Shown here in pieces: positions 47,613 through 56,063 of a DNA stretch of 64,000 bases. The position numbers were made by a program, and so were the translations under genes. Each line of letters starts with the position of its first letter. Position 1 is the first letter of the stretch. The stretch covers positions 1-64,000 of the forward strand of contig JAQCBZ010000006.1 of NCBI GenBank assembly GCA_027621355.1, in the 5' to 3' direction. The DNA comes from Bacteroidota bacterium. GTDB lineage: Bacteria > Bacteroidota > Rhodothermia > Balneolales > Balneolaceae. A model generated the notes under the pieces. That model saw only the letters and a program-made list of their open reading frames with translations, ran no database searches and was not told the DNA's origin.

Positions 47613-49006
47613 CAGTCGAGCCAGATTTCAGGGTTTACATTTTCGGTTCCATCGCGAACCACAAAAAACACGACTTCGCCTCTAGATGATGATGCGGTGC
47701 CAGATGCACCAATTCTATCTCCAGCGGATAGAACTTGATTACGTCGAACGGCCAACTCGCTCAAATTCCCGTAGGCGGTCTTGTATCGGCCATGGTTTAA
47801 GATCACGACATCGCCATATCCCTGAATGGGCTGGATGGCCACTACAATTCCATCACTCACTGCTGTGACATCCGTGCCCCCCGATGTCGATATTTCAACC
47901 CCTAAAGAGTTCACTTTGGTGCCAAAGACAGGATGCACTTGGATCCCAAATTTTTTGGTTACAACTCCTTGCTCTACTGGCCAAGGAAGAGACCCTTTTT
48001 GACCTTGAAATTGATCCTCAAAGTTAACCAATAGAGCTTCGCTATCGTCATCTTCAGCAAAGGTTGCACTTGCTGAGGGCCCAGATGCCACGGCCCCTTG
48101 AGTTATTGCATCGAGATTTTCAGTCGGTGATGCACCACTAAGTCCCTCCAAAGCACCCTGGGCGATTTGTTGGGCTTGCTCCAATCTGCGACGCCGTTCA
48201 AGCTCGGCCTCTCGAAGAGCATCAGCTTGTGCTGAAAATGAATCCAACGCATCCTCCAATTCAGCTTGCTCGGTTTGATAGGAGGCAATCTGTCGCTCTA
48301 AATTCCCCTTATCACGCTGAAGTTGCGTGATTCTGCGATCGAGACGCTCTTTGCGTTCGACCAAGGTTCCATTCTCTGCGGAAAGCTCATCTTTTAAGCG
48401 CTCATTGAGCTGGTTCTCTTCGCGCAACTCTTGCGTGCGAGTTTGCAGGCTAACTTGATTGACCCGGATTTGCTCAACCTGAGCCTCTCGAAAAGCTTCA
48501 AATCGGCGCAAATACACCGATCGACTGAGCATGGTATTGAGAGAGGGTGCAGTCAGAATTACGGAAAGGGTATTCATTTTCCCGAACTTGTATACGTAGG
48601 TTAGGGTCTCTTTATAATTGTCTATAGCCCCTGCAATATCTTTTTCAAGTTGTGTGATATCGTTCTCAATCAACCTGATTTTTTGGTTGGATTGGGTTAT
48701 TTCTTGTTCGATGGCAAGAATTTTTTCCTCTTGAAGACGAATCTGCCTGCTTAATTGAGTTGCGAGGCGATATTGTTGATCCACCTCTTTTAAGGTGACA
48801 TCCAGAAGGGATTGGCTCCGCTGAAGTTGGTCTGCAATTTGATCGATGGTATTGCGAGTTTCACGCTGCTGTCCCTCCAAAAGAGCCTTTCTTTCTAGAT
48901 AGACACTCTGGGAAAAGGCTGAGGTCGTGCCAATGATACACCACAGGAACAACGCGATGCTCCATTTCTGACCCATTCGATTCTTCAATAGGTGGATTAT
49001 CATCAT
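47612..49006 (-). CDS. EnvC-like protein: coiled-coil plus degenerate LytM/M23 domain
   Basis: Long coiled-coil and LytM-like HPVFGTKVNSLGVEISTSGGTDVTAVSDGIVVAIQPIQGYGDVVILNHGRYKTAYGNLSEL. Confidence 0.87.
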   Translation of the reverse strand: MMIIHLLKNRMGQKWSIALFLWCIIGTTSAFSQSVYLERKALLEGQQRETRNTIDQIADQLQRSQSLLDVTLKEVDQQYRLATQLSRQIRLQEEKILAIEQEITQSNQKIRLIENDITQLEKDIAGAIDNYKETLTYVYKFGKMNTLSVILTAPSLNTMLSRSVYLRRFEAFREAQVEQIRVNQVSLQTRTQELREENQLNERLKDELSAENGTLVERKERLDRRITQLQRDKGNLERQIASYQTEQAELEDALDSFSAQADALREAELERRRRLEQAQQIAQGALEGLSGASPTENLDAITQGAVASGPSASATFAEDDDSEALLVNFEDQFQGQKGSLPWPVEQGVVTKKFGIQVHPVFGTKVNSLGVEISTSGGTDVTAVSDGIVVAIQPIQGYGDVVILNHGRYKTAYGNLSELAVRRNQVLSAGDRIGASGTASSSRGEVVFFVVRDGTENVNPEIWLD

Positions 49007-49692
49007 GAGCCTTGAAATGGTGTGGTCATCGCTTCAAGATGAGTTGCCTTGAGAAGCATTTGCACTCTGAAGGGGTCTGAAGCATGTTGGAGTGTTATTT
49101 TTTGAGGTAAAACCAATCCATTAGATTGGTTAAAGCGCTCCAATGTCCACAAAAAGGACTCACCTTCGACATCAGTTTGTGTTGTTGCGGCCCATTCCTC
49201 GGGATGTTCTTGATTTAGCAATCTCCAATCATATTGCGTTGATAGAGTACTTAAAGGATAGATGGACCGGCACAGAACATCAAGCATCTTCTGCTCCTTA
49301 GGGACGAGATCCTGGGGTGGATCGACGTTCATGTCTATCTCATATCCACATTTTATCTCTGTTTTGCCTAACCCCATTCGTCCTTGTAATGTAAATGATG
49401 CCAGCTTTTCAGATAGGATCACGTTAACACGGCTTCTCTCTGTTCCACGAGGAGTACTTACAAAGATGGACCCCTCAAAGGATAGAGACGTTGCTCGTTG
49501 ATTCATTTGTTGAATCGTATCAAAGGATAGGTTTTCGAGCCCGCTGTCAGACGAGACACCTAAATCAGCTTCTGTGATAAGGCCTCCCCTCAACGTTGTG
49601 CACCCTGTAAGCCCCCCAAGAAGTACCCAAAAAAGGGTAAGTGGAATAAAAATTCGTACCTTTGTGATTGCCCAAAAAACCATAATTCGCAT
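49003..49692 (-). CDS. DUF4292-like lipoprotein
   Basis: Lipobox LLGGLTGCTTLRGG; FEGSIFVSTPRGTERSRVNVILSEKLASFTLQGRMGLGKTEIKC resembles DUF4292. Start may be an internal ATG or GTG. Confidence 0.7.
   Translation of the reverse strand: MRIMVFWAITKVRIFIPLTLFWVLLGGLTGCTTLRGGLITEADLGVSSDSGLENLSFDTIQQMNQRATSLSFEGSIFVSTPRGTERSRVNVILSEKLASFTLQGRMGLGKTEIKCGYEIDMNVDPPQDLVPKEQKMLDVLCRSIYPLSTLSTQYDWRLLNQEHPEEWAATTQTDVEGESFLWTLERFNQSNGLVLPQKITLQHASDPFRVQMLLKATHLEAMTTPFQGS
49657..49664 (+). promoter_or_regulatory. TAnnTTTG promoter element for ileS inside the divergent lipoprotein gene
   Basis: TACCTTTG 29 nt upstream of the ileS ATG. Confidence 0.4.
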
Positions 49693-49693
49693 T

Positions 49694-52600
49694 ATGCAAC
49701 GGCAGTTTGAGGAAATTAAGCAACTTTCCTATCCAAACCTTGAAACCAAAGTTTTAAAGTGGTGGGAAGAGCAAGAAACCTTTTCCAAAAGTGTATCGAC
49801 CCGAGAGGACGGCCTCCCCTTTACGTTTTATGAGGGACCCCCTACGGCAAACGGTAAACCTGGGATCCACCATGTGATGGCACGGACCTTAAAGGATCTG
49901 TTTTGCCGTTATAGGACACTAAAGGGGTATAAAGTGATTCGGAAAGGTGGCTGGGATACCCATGGCTTGCCGGTTGAGATTGAGGTGGAGAAAGAGCTGA
50001 ATCTTCAGTCAAGAGCCGATATTGAAGCTTATGGGATCAAAGCGTACAACGAAAAGTGTCGTGAGAATGTGCTCAAGTACAAAGAGCTATGGGATACTCT
50101 CACCCAGCGAATGGGCTACTGGGTCGATTTGGATGATCCCTATATCACCTTCAAAAATGAATACATCGAATCAGTTTGGTGGGCACTAAAACAGCTCCAT
50201 GAGAAAGGCTATCTCTACAAAGGACACAAAATTGCATGGTATTCCCCAGGCAGCGGCACCGTGCTTTCCTCTCATGAGGTAAGCCTTGGCTATAAAGATG
50301 TACAAGACCCTTCCATCACGGTGGTCTTTCCCCTTAGAGGCGAGCCAAATCGTGCGTTTCTTGCCTGGACGACCACACCTTGGACCGTTGTCTCCAACAT
50401 GGCACTTGCTGTGAACCCTGAGCTAGAGTATGTGGAAGTATCGATTCAAGACGAAGACAGAAGCTATATTCTAGCCAAAGAGTGCTTAGCTAGGAATTTC
50501 TCAGAGGAGCAAGCACCGTCGATTCAAAAACAATGGAAGGGGAAAGAGTTGCTAGGTATGTCGTACGATCCCCCGACAAGCTATGCAAAGGACTATTTTG
50601 TCCAGCATGGGCAAGCGGACAACGGCCAAGACCAGCACGAGCATGCGGAAAACGGTCAAGACCAAGACATCTCACAAGCCTGGAAGGTGCACCCAGCAGA
50701 CTATGTAACCACAGACGATGGTACAGGCATTGTTCATACAGCTCCCGCGTTTGGGGCAGACGACTTTGAAACCTGTCAGAAAGCGGGTATCCCTCTGTTT
50801 AATCCCGTCAGTCGAGACGGAACATTCACAGAGCAAGCAGGTAGCCTTGAAGGAGTTTGGTTTAAGGATGCCGATAAAGTGATTTCGAAAGAGCTAAAAG
50901 CCTCAGGCCATCTGTTTCGACAAGATGTTTTGGAGCACAGTTATCCATTTGATTGGCGCAAGGGGACACCGTTGATGTCCTTCCCTATTGATTCTTGGTT
51001 CATTAAGACGACAGCCATCAAAGACCGGATGGTTGAAGCCAACAAAACCATCCAATGGAAGCCTGAAAGTACAGGTACGGGGCGTTTTGGAACGTGGCTG
51101 GAGAACAATGTTGACTGGGCGATTTCGCGACAGCGCTATTGGGGAACCCCCATTCCTATCTGGGTAAGTGAGCAAGACCCATCGATGATCGAAGTCATCG
51201 GGAGCATGGAAGAGCTTCGTGCAAAAGCGGGTCTCGATGACGATATAGAGATCGATCTGCATCGCCCATTCATCGACCAAGTGACATGGGTCAATGAGCA
51301 AGGTCATGTTATGCGAAGAATTCCTGATTTGTTGGATGTTTGGTTCGATTCTGGAGCCATGCCGTTTGCTCAATGGCACTATCCGTTTGAGAACAAAGAG
51401 CGATTTAAAACGGGGTTTCCAGCCGATTTTATTGCGGAAGGGGTCGATCAGACTCGAGGGTGGTTTTATACGTTACACGCCTTAGGGATGCTCCTTTTCG
51501 ACGAACCTGCCTACAAAACGGTGATTTCCAACGGTCTAGTGCTTGATCCCAAAGGGGAGAAAATGAGCAAGTCAAAGGGAAATACAGTAGATCCCTTTGA
51601 GATGATCGACAAATACGGTGCGGATACGGTGCGTTGGTATATGATGAGTAATTCCGCTCCTTGGGATAATTTGAAGTTTAGCGAAAAAGGTCTTGAAGAG
51701 ACTCAGCGCAAAGTGTTTAACACGGTGACCAATGTGTATTCTTTCTTCGCTCTTTACGCCAATATTGATGAGTTTGAGTATGAAGGAGCTCCTGTCGCCA
51801 AACAAGATCGGGCAGAGATTGACCGATGGATTTTGTCACGATTAAACCGGACGATTCAAGAGGTCGATGATCAGTTCGACAGTTACGACGCCACACGTGC
51901 CGCTCGATCTATGGAGCGATTTATTGATGACCTGTCAAATTGGTATGTACGTCGTTCAAGACGTCGTTTTTGGAAGGAGGGTCAAAGTGTCGACAAAGCC
52001 TCAGCGTACCAGACCCTATACGAGAGTTTATCCGCATTATCCAAAATGATGGCTCCTATTGCTCCATTTTTTGCTGAATGGCTGCACCAACAGCTTAATG
52101 ATGTGACACAAAAAGAGGGGCCATCGGTCCATCTCGCGTACTTTCCATCCGTGGAACTGACGTCATTAGATGATGCACTAGAGCGACGTATGGAGCTTGC
52201 GCGCTCGATTTCGAGCATGGTGTTGAGGGTTCGAAACAAAACAGAGCTCAATGTTCGACAACCCCTTCAGCGCATCTTATTACCTGCCAACGAACAGATT
52301 AAACAAGATTTGGCAGGGGTAGAGTCTATTATTCTGGATGAGGTGAATGTGAAAGAGATTGAGACGGTGGATGATGATCAACAAATTGTTCACAAGGCAG
52401 CTAAACCTAATTTCCCTGTTCTCGGGAAAAAGTTTGGGGGTGCTATGAAGGCTGTGGCGCAAAAAATCCAAAGCTGGTCTTCTGAAGAGGTGCACGATTT
52501 TGAGCAAAAGAGTGAAGCAACGATTGAGCTTGAAGATGGCTCAACAGTGCAACTTGAGTCAGAAGATGTTGACATCATCCGTACGGGATTGGATGGGTGG

Positions 52601-52930
52601 AGCGTGGAGTCTGAGCAAGGACTTACGATTGCTGTAGACGTTGCTTTAACAGAGGCTCTAGTCCATGAGGGCCTTGCCCGAGAATTTGTCAATCGGGTTC
52701 AAAATATGCGAAAAGAGGCTAGTTATGATGTCACAGACCGTATAGAAATTAGTTATCTTAGCAATTCGCCCGAGATTCTCGGTGCGATGACGCAGTTTTC
52801 GGATACCATTCAGTCCGAGACACTGGCTGAGTCCTTAACAAGCTCAGCATTAGACGAAGCAGACTTCATCAAGACATGGGATTTCGATGGGCGTGAATGT
52901 ACCATCGCCATTTTGAGGAAGGGAAATTAA
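49694..52930 (+). CDS. ileS: Isoleucyl-tRNA synthetase with GXHH signature motif
   Basis: YEGPPTANGKPGIHHVMARTLKDLFCRYRTLKGYKVIRKGGWDTHGLPVE; GEKMSKSKGNTVDP. Start trimmed from 49574. Confidence 0.96.
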   Translation: MQRQFEEIKQLSYPNLETKVLKWWEEQETFSKSVSTREDGLPFTFYEGPPTANGKPGIHHVMARTLKDLFCRYRTLKGYKVIRKGGWDTHGLPVEIEVEKELNLQSRADIEAYGIKAYNEKCRENVLKYKELWDTLTQRMGYWVDLDDPYITFKNEYIESVWWALKQLHEKGYLYKGHKIAWYSPGSGTVLSSHEVSLGYKDVQDPSITVVFPLRGEPNRAFLAWTTTPWTVVSNMALAVNPELEYVEVSIQDEDRSYILAKECLARNFSEEQAPSIQKQWKGKELLGMSYDPPTSYAKDYFVQHGQADNGQDQHEHAENGQDQDISQAWKVHPADYVTTDDGTGIVHTAPAFGADDFETCQKAGIPLFNPVSRDGTFTEQAGSLEGVWFKDADKVISKELKASGHLFRQDVLEHSYPFDWRKGTPLMSFPIDSWFIKTTAIKDRMVEANKTIQWKPESTGTGRFGTWLENNVDWAISRQRYWGTPIPIWVSEQDPSMIEVIGSMEELRAKAGLDDDIEIDLHRPFIDQVTWVNEQGHVMRRIPDLLDVWFDSGAMPFAQWHYPFENKERFKTGFPADFIAEGVDQTRGWFYTLHALGMLLFDEPAYKTVISNGLVLDPKGEKMSKSKGNTVDPFEMIDKYGADTVRWYMMSNSAPWDNLKFSEKGLEETQRKVFNTVTNVYSFFALYANIDEFEYEGAPVAKQDRAEIDRWILSRLNRTIQEVDDQFDSYDATRAARSMERFIDDLSNWYVRRSRRRFWKEGQSVDKASAYQTLYESLSALSKMMAPIAPFFAEWLHQQLNDVTQKEGPSVHLAYFPSVELTSLDDALERRMELARSISSMVLRVRNKTELNVRQPLQRILLPANEQIKQDLAGVESIILDEVNVKEIETVDDDQQIVHKAAKPNFPVLGKKFGGAMKAVAQKIQSWSSEEVHDFEQKSEATIELEDGSTVQLESEDVDIIRTGLDGWSVESEQGLTIAVDVALTEALVHEGLAREFVNRVQNMRKEASYDVTDRIEISYLSNSPEILGAMTQFSDTIQSETLAESLTSSALDEADFIKTWDFDGRECTIAILRKGN
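50615..50664 (+). repeat. 30-bp period in-frame repeat in ileS
   Basis: GCGGACAACGGCCAAGACCA and GCGGAAAACGGTCAAGACCA encode ADNGQDQHEH/AENGQDQ. Confidence 0.85.
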
Positions 52931-52938
52931 ATAAGACG

Positions 52939-53343
52939 ATGGCTGATAAATCTTCATCAAAAACTCCAGAACGCATTACCCCGTTTAATGACGAGGAGTT
53001 GGAGTATTTCAAGGGTATTATTCTCAAGAAAAGAGAGGAAGCAGAGCAAGAAATGGATTCTCTACAGTCTTATCTGAAAGAGAGCATGGAAAATGCATCC
53101 AATGAATCTGCTTACTCCTTTCATATGGCGGATGCCGGTACGGATGCCCAAGAGCGAGAAAAAACATACATGTTGTTTAATCGCGCCAAGAAATTTATTC
53201 GGTATCTCGATGATGCACTCCAACGCATCGATAATAAGACCTATGGGGTCTGCAAAGTCACAGGTAAGGCGATTGATAAAGGGCGTCTAGAGGCGGTGCC
53301 CCACACTCAATTGAGTATTGAGGCAAAACTAAAGCGTCGTTAA
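52939..53343 (+). CDS. TraR/DksA family protein with degenerate zinc finger
   Basis: DAGTDAQEREKTYMLFNRAKKFIRYLDDALQRIDNKTYGVCKVTGKAIDKGRLEAVPHTQLSIEAK; start trimmed from 52897. Confidence 0.9.
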   Translation: MADKSSSKTPERITPFNDEELEYFKGIILKKREEAEQEMDSLQSYLKESMENASNESAYSFHMADAGTDAQEREKTYMLFNRAKKFIRYLDDALQRIDNKTYGVCKVTGKAIDKGRLEAVPHTQLSIEAKLKRR

Positions 53344-53354
53344 TCCTCGACGCG

Positions 53355-53930
53355 ATGCCAGAAGACGTTTCGACAATCTCCGATTCCCCCAATAAATCAA
53401 CGGGTCGACGCCGCATAGGCTGGTTTCTTCTGCCCATGATGATTGTGATTGGAGTGGATCAACTTTCAAAATGGGTGATTCGTCATGATCCCACGCTCCA
53501 TTCCTTAGAAATTATCCCAGGTTGGTTTCGATTCACCTATACACTCAATCCTGGCATGGCATTGGGTATCGAGTGGTTGCCTACGCCGGTTGTGGGTGCG
53601 CTGTCTACCCTTGCAACGCTGGGTATTCTGCTGTATGTCGGGTGGCATGTCTCTAGAGCGCCCAAGGCCTTTTTGATTGCGATGGGATTTGTGACAGGAG
53701 GAGCCATTGGCAATATCATTGACCGTATGTTCCTAGGATTAGTAGAGGGATACGGTGGATTTATGCATGGGCATGTGGTCGACTTTTTACACTTTAGCCT
53801 GCGGATTCAAAATTTCTCTGTGTTTCCCTACATCTTTAATGTTGCCGACATTGCAATCTCGGTCACGGTTATCACCATGTTGCTATTTCGGGATCGAATT
53901 TTGCCGCCCGATGTCGAGTCCTCAGTCTAA
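53355..53930 (+). CDS. lspA: Lipoprotein signal peptidase II
   Basis: GVDQLSKWVIR; GGAIGNIIDRMFLG; HVVDFLHF...FPYIFNVADIAIS catalytic Asp context. Confidence 0.94.
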   Translation: MPEDVSTISDSPNKSTGRRRIGWFLLPMMIVIGVDQLSKWVIRHDPTLHSLEIIPGWFRFTYTLNPGMALGIEWLPTPVVGALSTLATLGILLYVGWHVSRAPKAFLIAMGFVTGGAIGNIIDRMFLGLVEGYGGFMHGHVVDFLHFSLRIQNFSVFPYIFNVADIAISVTVITMLLFRDRILPPDVESSV

Positions 53931-55019
53931 GGGAACCGTTTCTACCATGGTCAGGCCGAAACTTTCCAATCCAACACGTGTTGTGGGGTGATTTGTAAGT
54001 AGCCTTAGTTTGCGGATACCAAGTTCAAAGAGTATCTGTGCTCCCACACCATAATCTTTGTCATCCCTAGCTCGCCCTTCTTGGTCCTGAGGATTGTGAA
54101 CTTTCATATGGTGATTCATGTAGAGAACCACGCCTTGACCCTCTTTCTGAATCATATCCATTGCCTGTCTTAGCACCCCAGACTGCGTCGAGTCCATCGA
54201 CCGAAAGGTATCAGCAAGCACATCCGAAGAATGGGCGCGTACCAAAACGGCATCATCTTGAGTCCACTCTCCTTTAGTCAGCGCATAATGCCGATCCCCC
54301 GTGGTTACTTCTTCCACAGTGGTTAGGCTAAACTCACCAAGCTCAGATGTGAAGGGTTGTTGTGACAGAATTTGAATGAGAGACTCGTTTTCAAGACGGT
54401 ACCTTACGAGATCCTCAATGGTGATCATGCGTAGGTTGAAGAGTTGCGCCATCTCCATTAATTCGGGAACTCGCGCCATCTCTCCGTCGTCACTCATGAT
54501 TTCGCAAATGACACCCGCTGGCTGAAGTCCAGCAAGTCTAGCTAAATCAATGGAGGCTTCCGTATGTCCTGGTCGACGTAAGACTCCACCTTCAACACCA
54601 ATGAGTGGGAAAATATGCCCTGGGCGACGAAAGTCATCCGCTTGAGTCTCCGGAGATAACATCTCTTGAATGGTCGCAGCTCGGTCGGGCGCAGAAATAC
54701 CTGTGGTGGTCCGAGCCTTATGATCAATTGAAATGGTAAAGGCAGCCTCTTCTGGATCAGCACCCTGCAACACCATATGGTCCAATTTTAAACCACGGGC
54801 TTTTTCGGCTGTAATAGGCACACAAACCAGTCCGCGACCATATGTGACCATAAAATTGATGGCCTCTGGGGTGACTTTGTCCGCTGCCATCAAGAAATCA
54901 CCTTCGTTTTCTCGATTTTCGTCGTCCACCACAATCAACATGCGACCCTGACGGAGCTCCTCTATGGCCTCATCAATTGTTGCAAATGTTGTGTCTGTAG
55001 AGGGCTGTCTAGCCGGCAT
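53922..55019 (-). CDS. ribB: 3,4-dihydroxy-2-butanone-4-phosphate synthase fused to a degenerate GTP cyclohydrolase II-like domain
   Basis: N-half IVVDDENRENEGDFLMAADKVTPEAINFM, RRPGHTEASIDLARLAGL; C-half DYGVGAQILFELGIRKLRLLTNHP but no Zn cysteines. Confidence 0.9.
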   Translation of the reverse strand: MPARQPSTDTTFATIDEAIEELRQGRMLIVVDDENRENEGDFLMAADKVTPEAINFMVTYGRGLVCVPITAEKARGLKLDHMVLQGADPEEAAFTISIDHKARTTTGISAPDRAATIQEMLSPETQADDFRRPGHIFPLIGVEGGVLRRPGHTEASIDLARLAGLQPAGVICEIMSDDGEMARVPELMEMAQLFNLRMITIEDLVRYRLENESLIQILSQQPFTSELGEFSLTTVEEVTTGDRHYALTKGEWTQDDAVLVRAHSSDVLADTFRSMDSTQSGVLRQAMDMIQKEGQGVVLYMNHHMKVHNPQDQEGRARDDKDYGVGAQILFELGIRKLRLLTNHPTTRVGLESFGLTMVETVPLD

Positions 55020-55038
55020 AACGATACCCTGCGAGACT

Positions 55039-55365
55039 TTAGGATTCCTTTTTGGCAGGATTTACGTCGACAATGGATGCCTTTGTGAAGCGCACTTTTA
55101 CCCCACTATCCACTTCCGCAAGCACACTTTTGTCCTCAATGGATTGAATATGGGCAATAATTCCACCTGTCGTCACAATTTTATCACCTTTCTTGAGCTC
55201 AGAAATCATTTTCTCAACCTTCTTTTGTTTTTGCGACTGAGGTCGAATAATGAAAAAGTAAAAGACGAGAAATAAGGCACCTAAGAATACAAAGTTTAGG
55301 AGGGCTCCTTCTTGTCCTCCGGATGGAGGGGCCATTAAAAAAACGTACATAAAAAGGGAAATCAA
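55039..55365 (-). CDS. yajC: Preprotein translocase subunit YajC
   Basis: FYFFIIRPQSQKQKKVEKMISELKKGDKIVTTGGIIAHI. Confidence 0.95.
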   Translation of the reverse strand: MISLFMYVFLMAPPSGGQEGALLNFVFLGALFLVFYFFIIRPQSQKQKKVEKMISELKKGDKIVTTGGIIAHIQSIEDKSVLAEVDSGVKVRFTKASIVDVNPAKKES

Positions 55366-55440
55366 GTTAAAGTCAATACGCTAAAAGATACGAACATCTG
55401 GTACTTTTCCCTTTCTATTGGAAAGAATACCAAATGCACG

Positions 55441-55448
55441 TAATTTTG
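55441..55448 (+). promoter_or_regulatory. TAnnTTTG promoter element for tRNA-Val
   Basis: TAATTTTG, 10 nt before the tRNA 5' end. Confidence 0.55.
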
Positions 55449-55458
55449 TTGTCCTTTC

Positions 55459-55533
55459 GGGCGCATAGCTCAGTTGGTTTAGAGCACCTGCCTTACAAGC
55501 AGGGGGTCGGGGGTTCGAATCCCTCTGCGCCCA
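55459..55533 (+). tRNA. tRNA-Val (anticodon TAC)
   Basis: GGGCGCA/TGCGCCC acceptor, CCTGC-CTTACAA-GCAGG anticodon arm, GGGGG-TTCGAAT-CCCTC T-arm. Confidence 0.96.
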
Positions 55534-55796
55534 CCCCTTCGCAAAGCCTTCTTTCGTCTCTGCTTATTGCACACCCCTTCGCGTGGGTGAGTGTGTAAAC
55601 TCCTGGCATCTCCCTCTTTATACAATCATAGACACGTCTAAGACGTTTATAAAAAAAGCATCTTGCCTTAATGAATTATCGTAGAATGTATTCATGGATA
55701 ATATCCAATAGAGTAGTGAGTAAACTCTTGTTCATTATCTTGAATCCTTTTACATTACGATATCGTTAATAAAACGTTCTCTCAAATCAATCAATT

Positions 55797-56048
55797 ATGG
55801 AAATTAAGTTCGTAAATAGAACTCAAGTGAAATCGACTAAGCGTCGTTCTTCTAAGTTTAAACCCCTCATGGAAGCCCTCGATAAGCTTAAGCCGGGTGG
55901 AGATGCAGTGGAAGTTGCTTACGAGACAGAAAAAAATGTCAACTCCATGCGTACTGCGGTTTATCAATATAACCAAGAGCATAAGGTGAAGATCAAGAGC
56001 GGTAAAAACGCGAAGGAGCAAAAGATTTATTTCTTCAGAGAAAAATAG
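55797..56048 (+). CDS. Small basic protein, unknown function
   Basis: 83-aa Lys/Arg-rich ORF: MEIKFVNRTQVKSTKRRSSKFKPLMEALDKLKPGGDAVEVAYETEKNVNSMRTAVYQYNQEHKVKIKSGKNAKEQKIYFFREK. Confidence 0.7.
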   Translation: MEIKFVNRTQVKSTKRRSSKFKPLMEALDKLKPGGDAVEVAYETEKNVNSMRTAVYQYNQEHKVKIKSGKNAKEQKIYFFREK

Positions 56049-56063
56049 ATTCAGAGTTTGAGT

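Noticed and set aside
50490-50769. ORFs around the ileS repeat (50490-50675 minus, 50533-50769 plus)
   Set aside because: Alternative-frame readings of ileS; the ileS frame is clearly the conserved one.
45340-55426. Shared element CTTTTCAATGGAAAGA / CTTTCTATTGGAAAGA upstream of the two tRNA genes
   Set aside because: Distance to the -7 element differs (about 3 versus 15 nt) and only two examples are visible; may be coincidence.
55533-55590. Repeat ACCCCTTCGC after tRNA-Val as possible integration site scar
   Set aside because: Only 10 bp, no integrase or mobile genes nearby.
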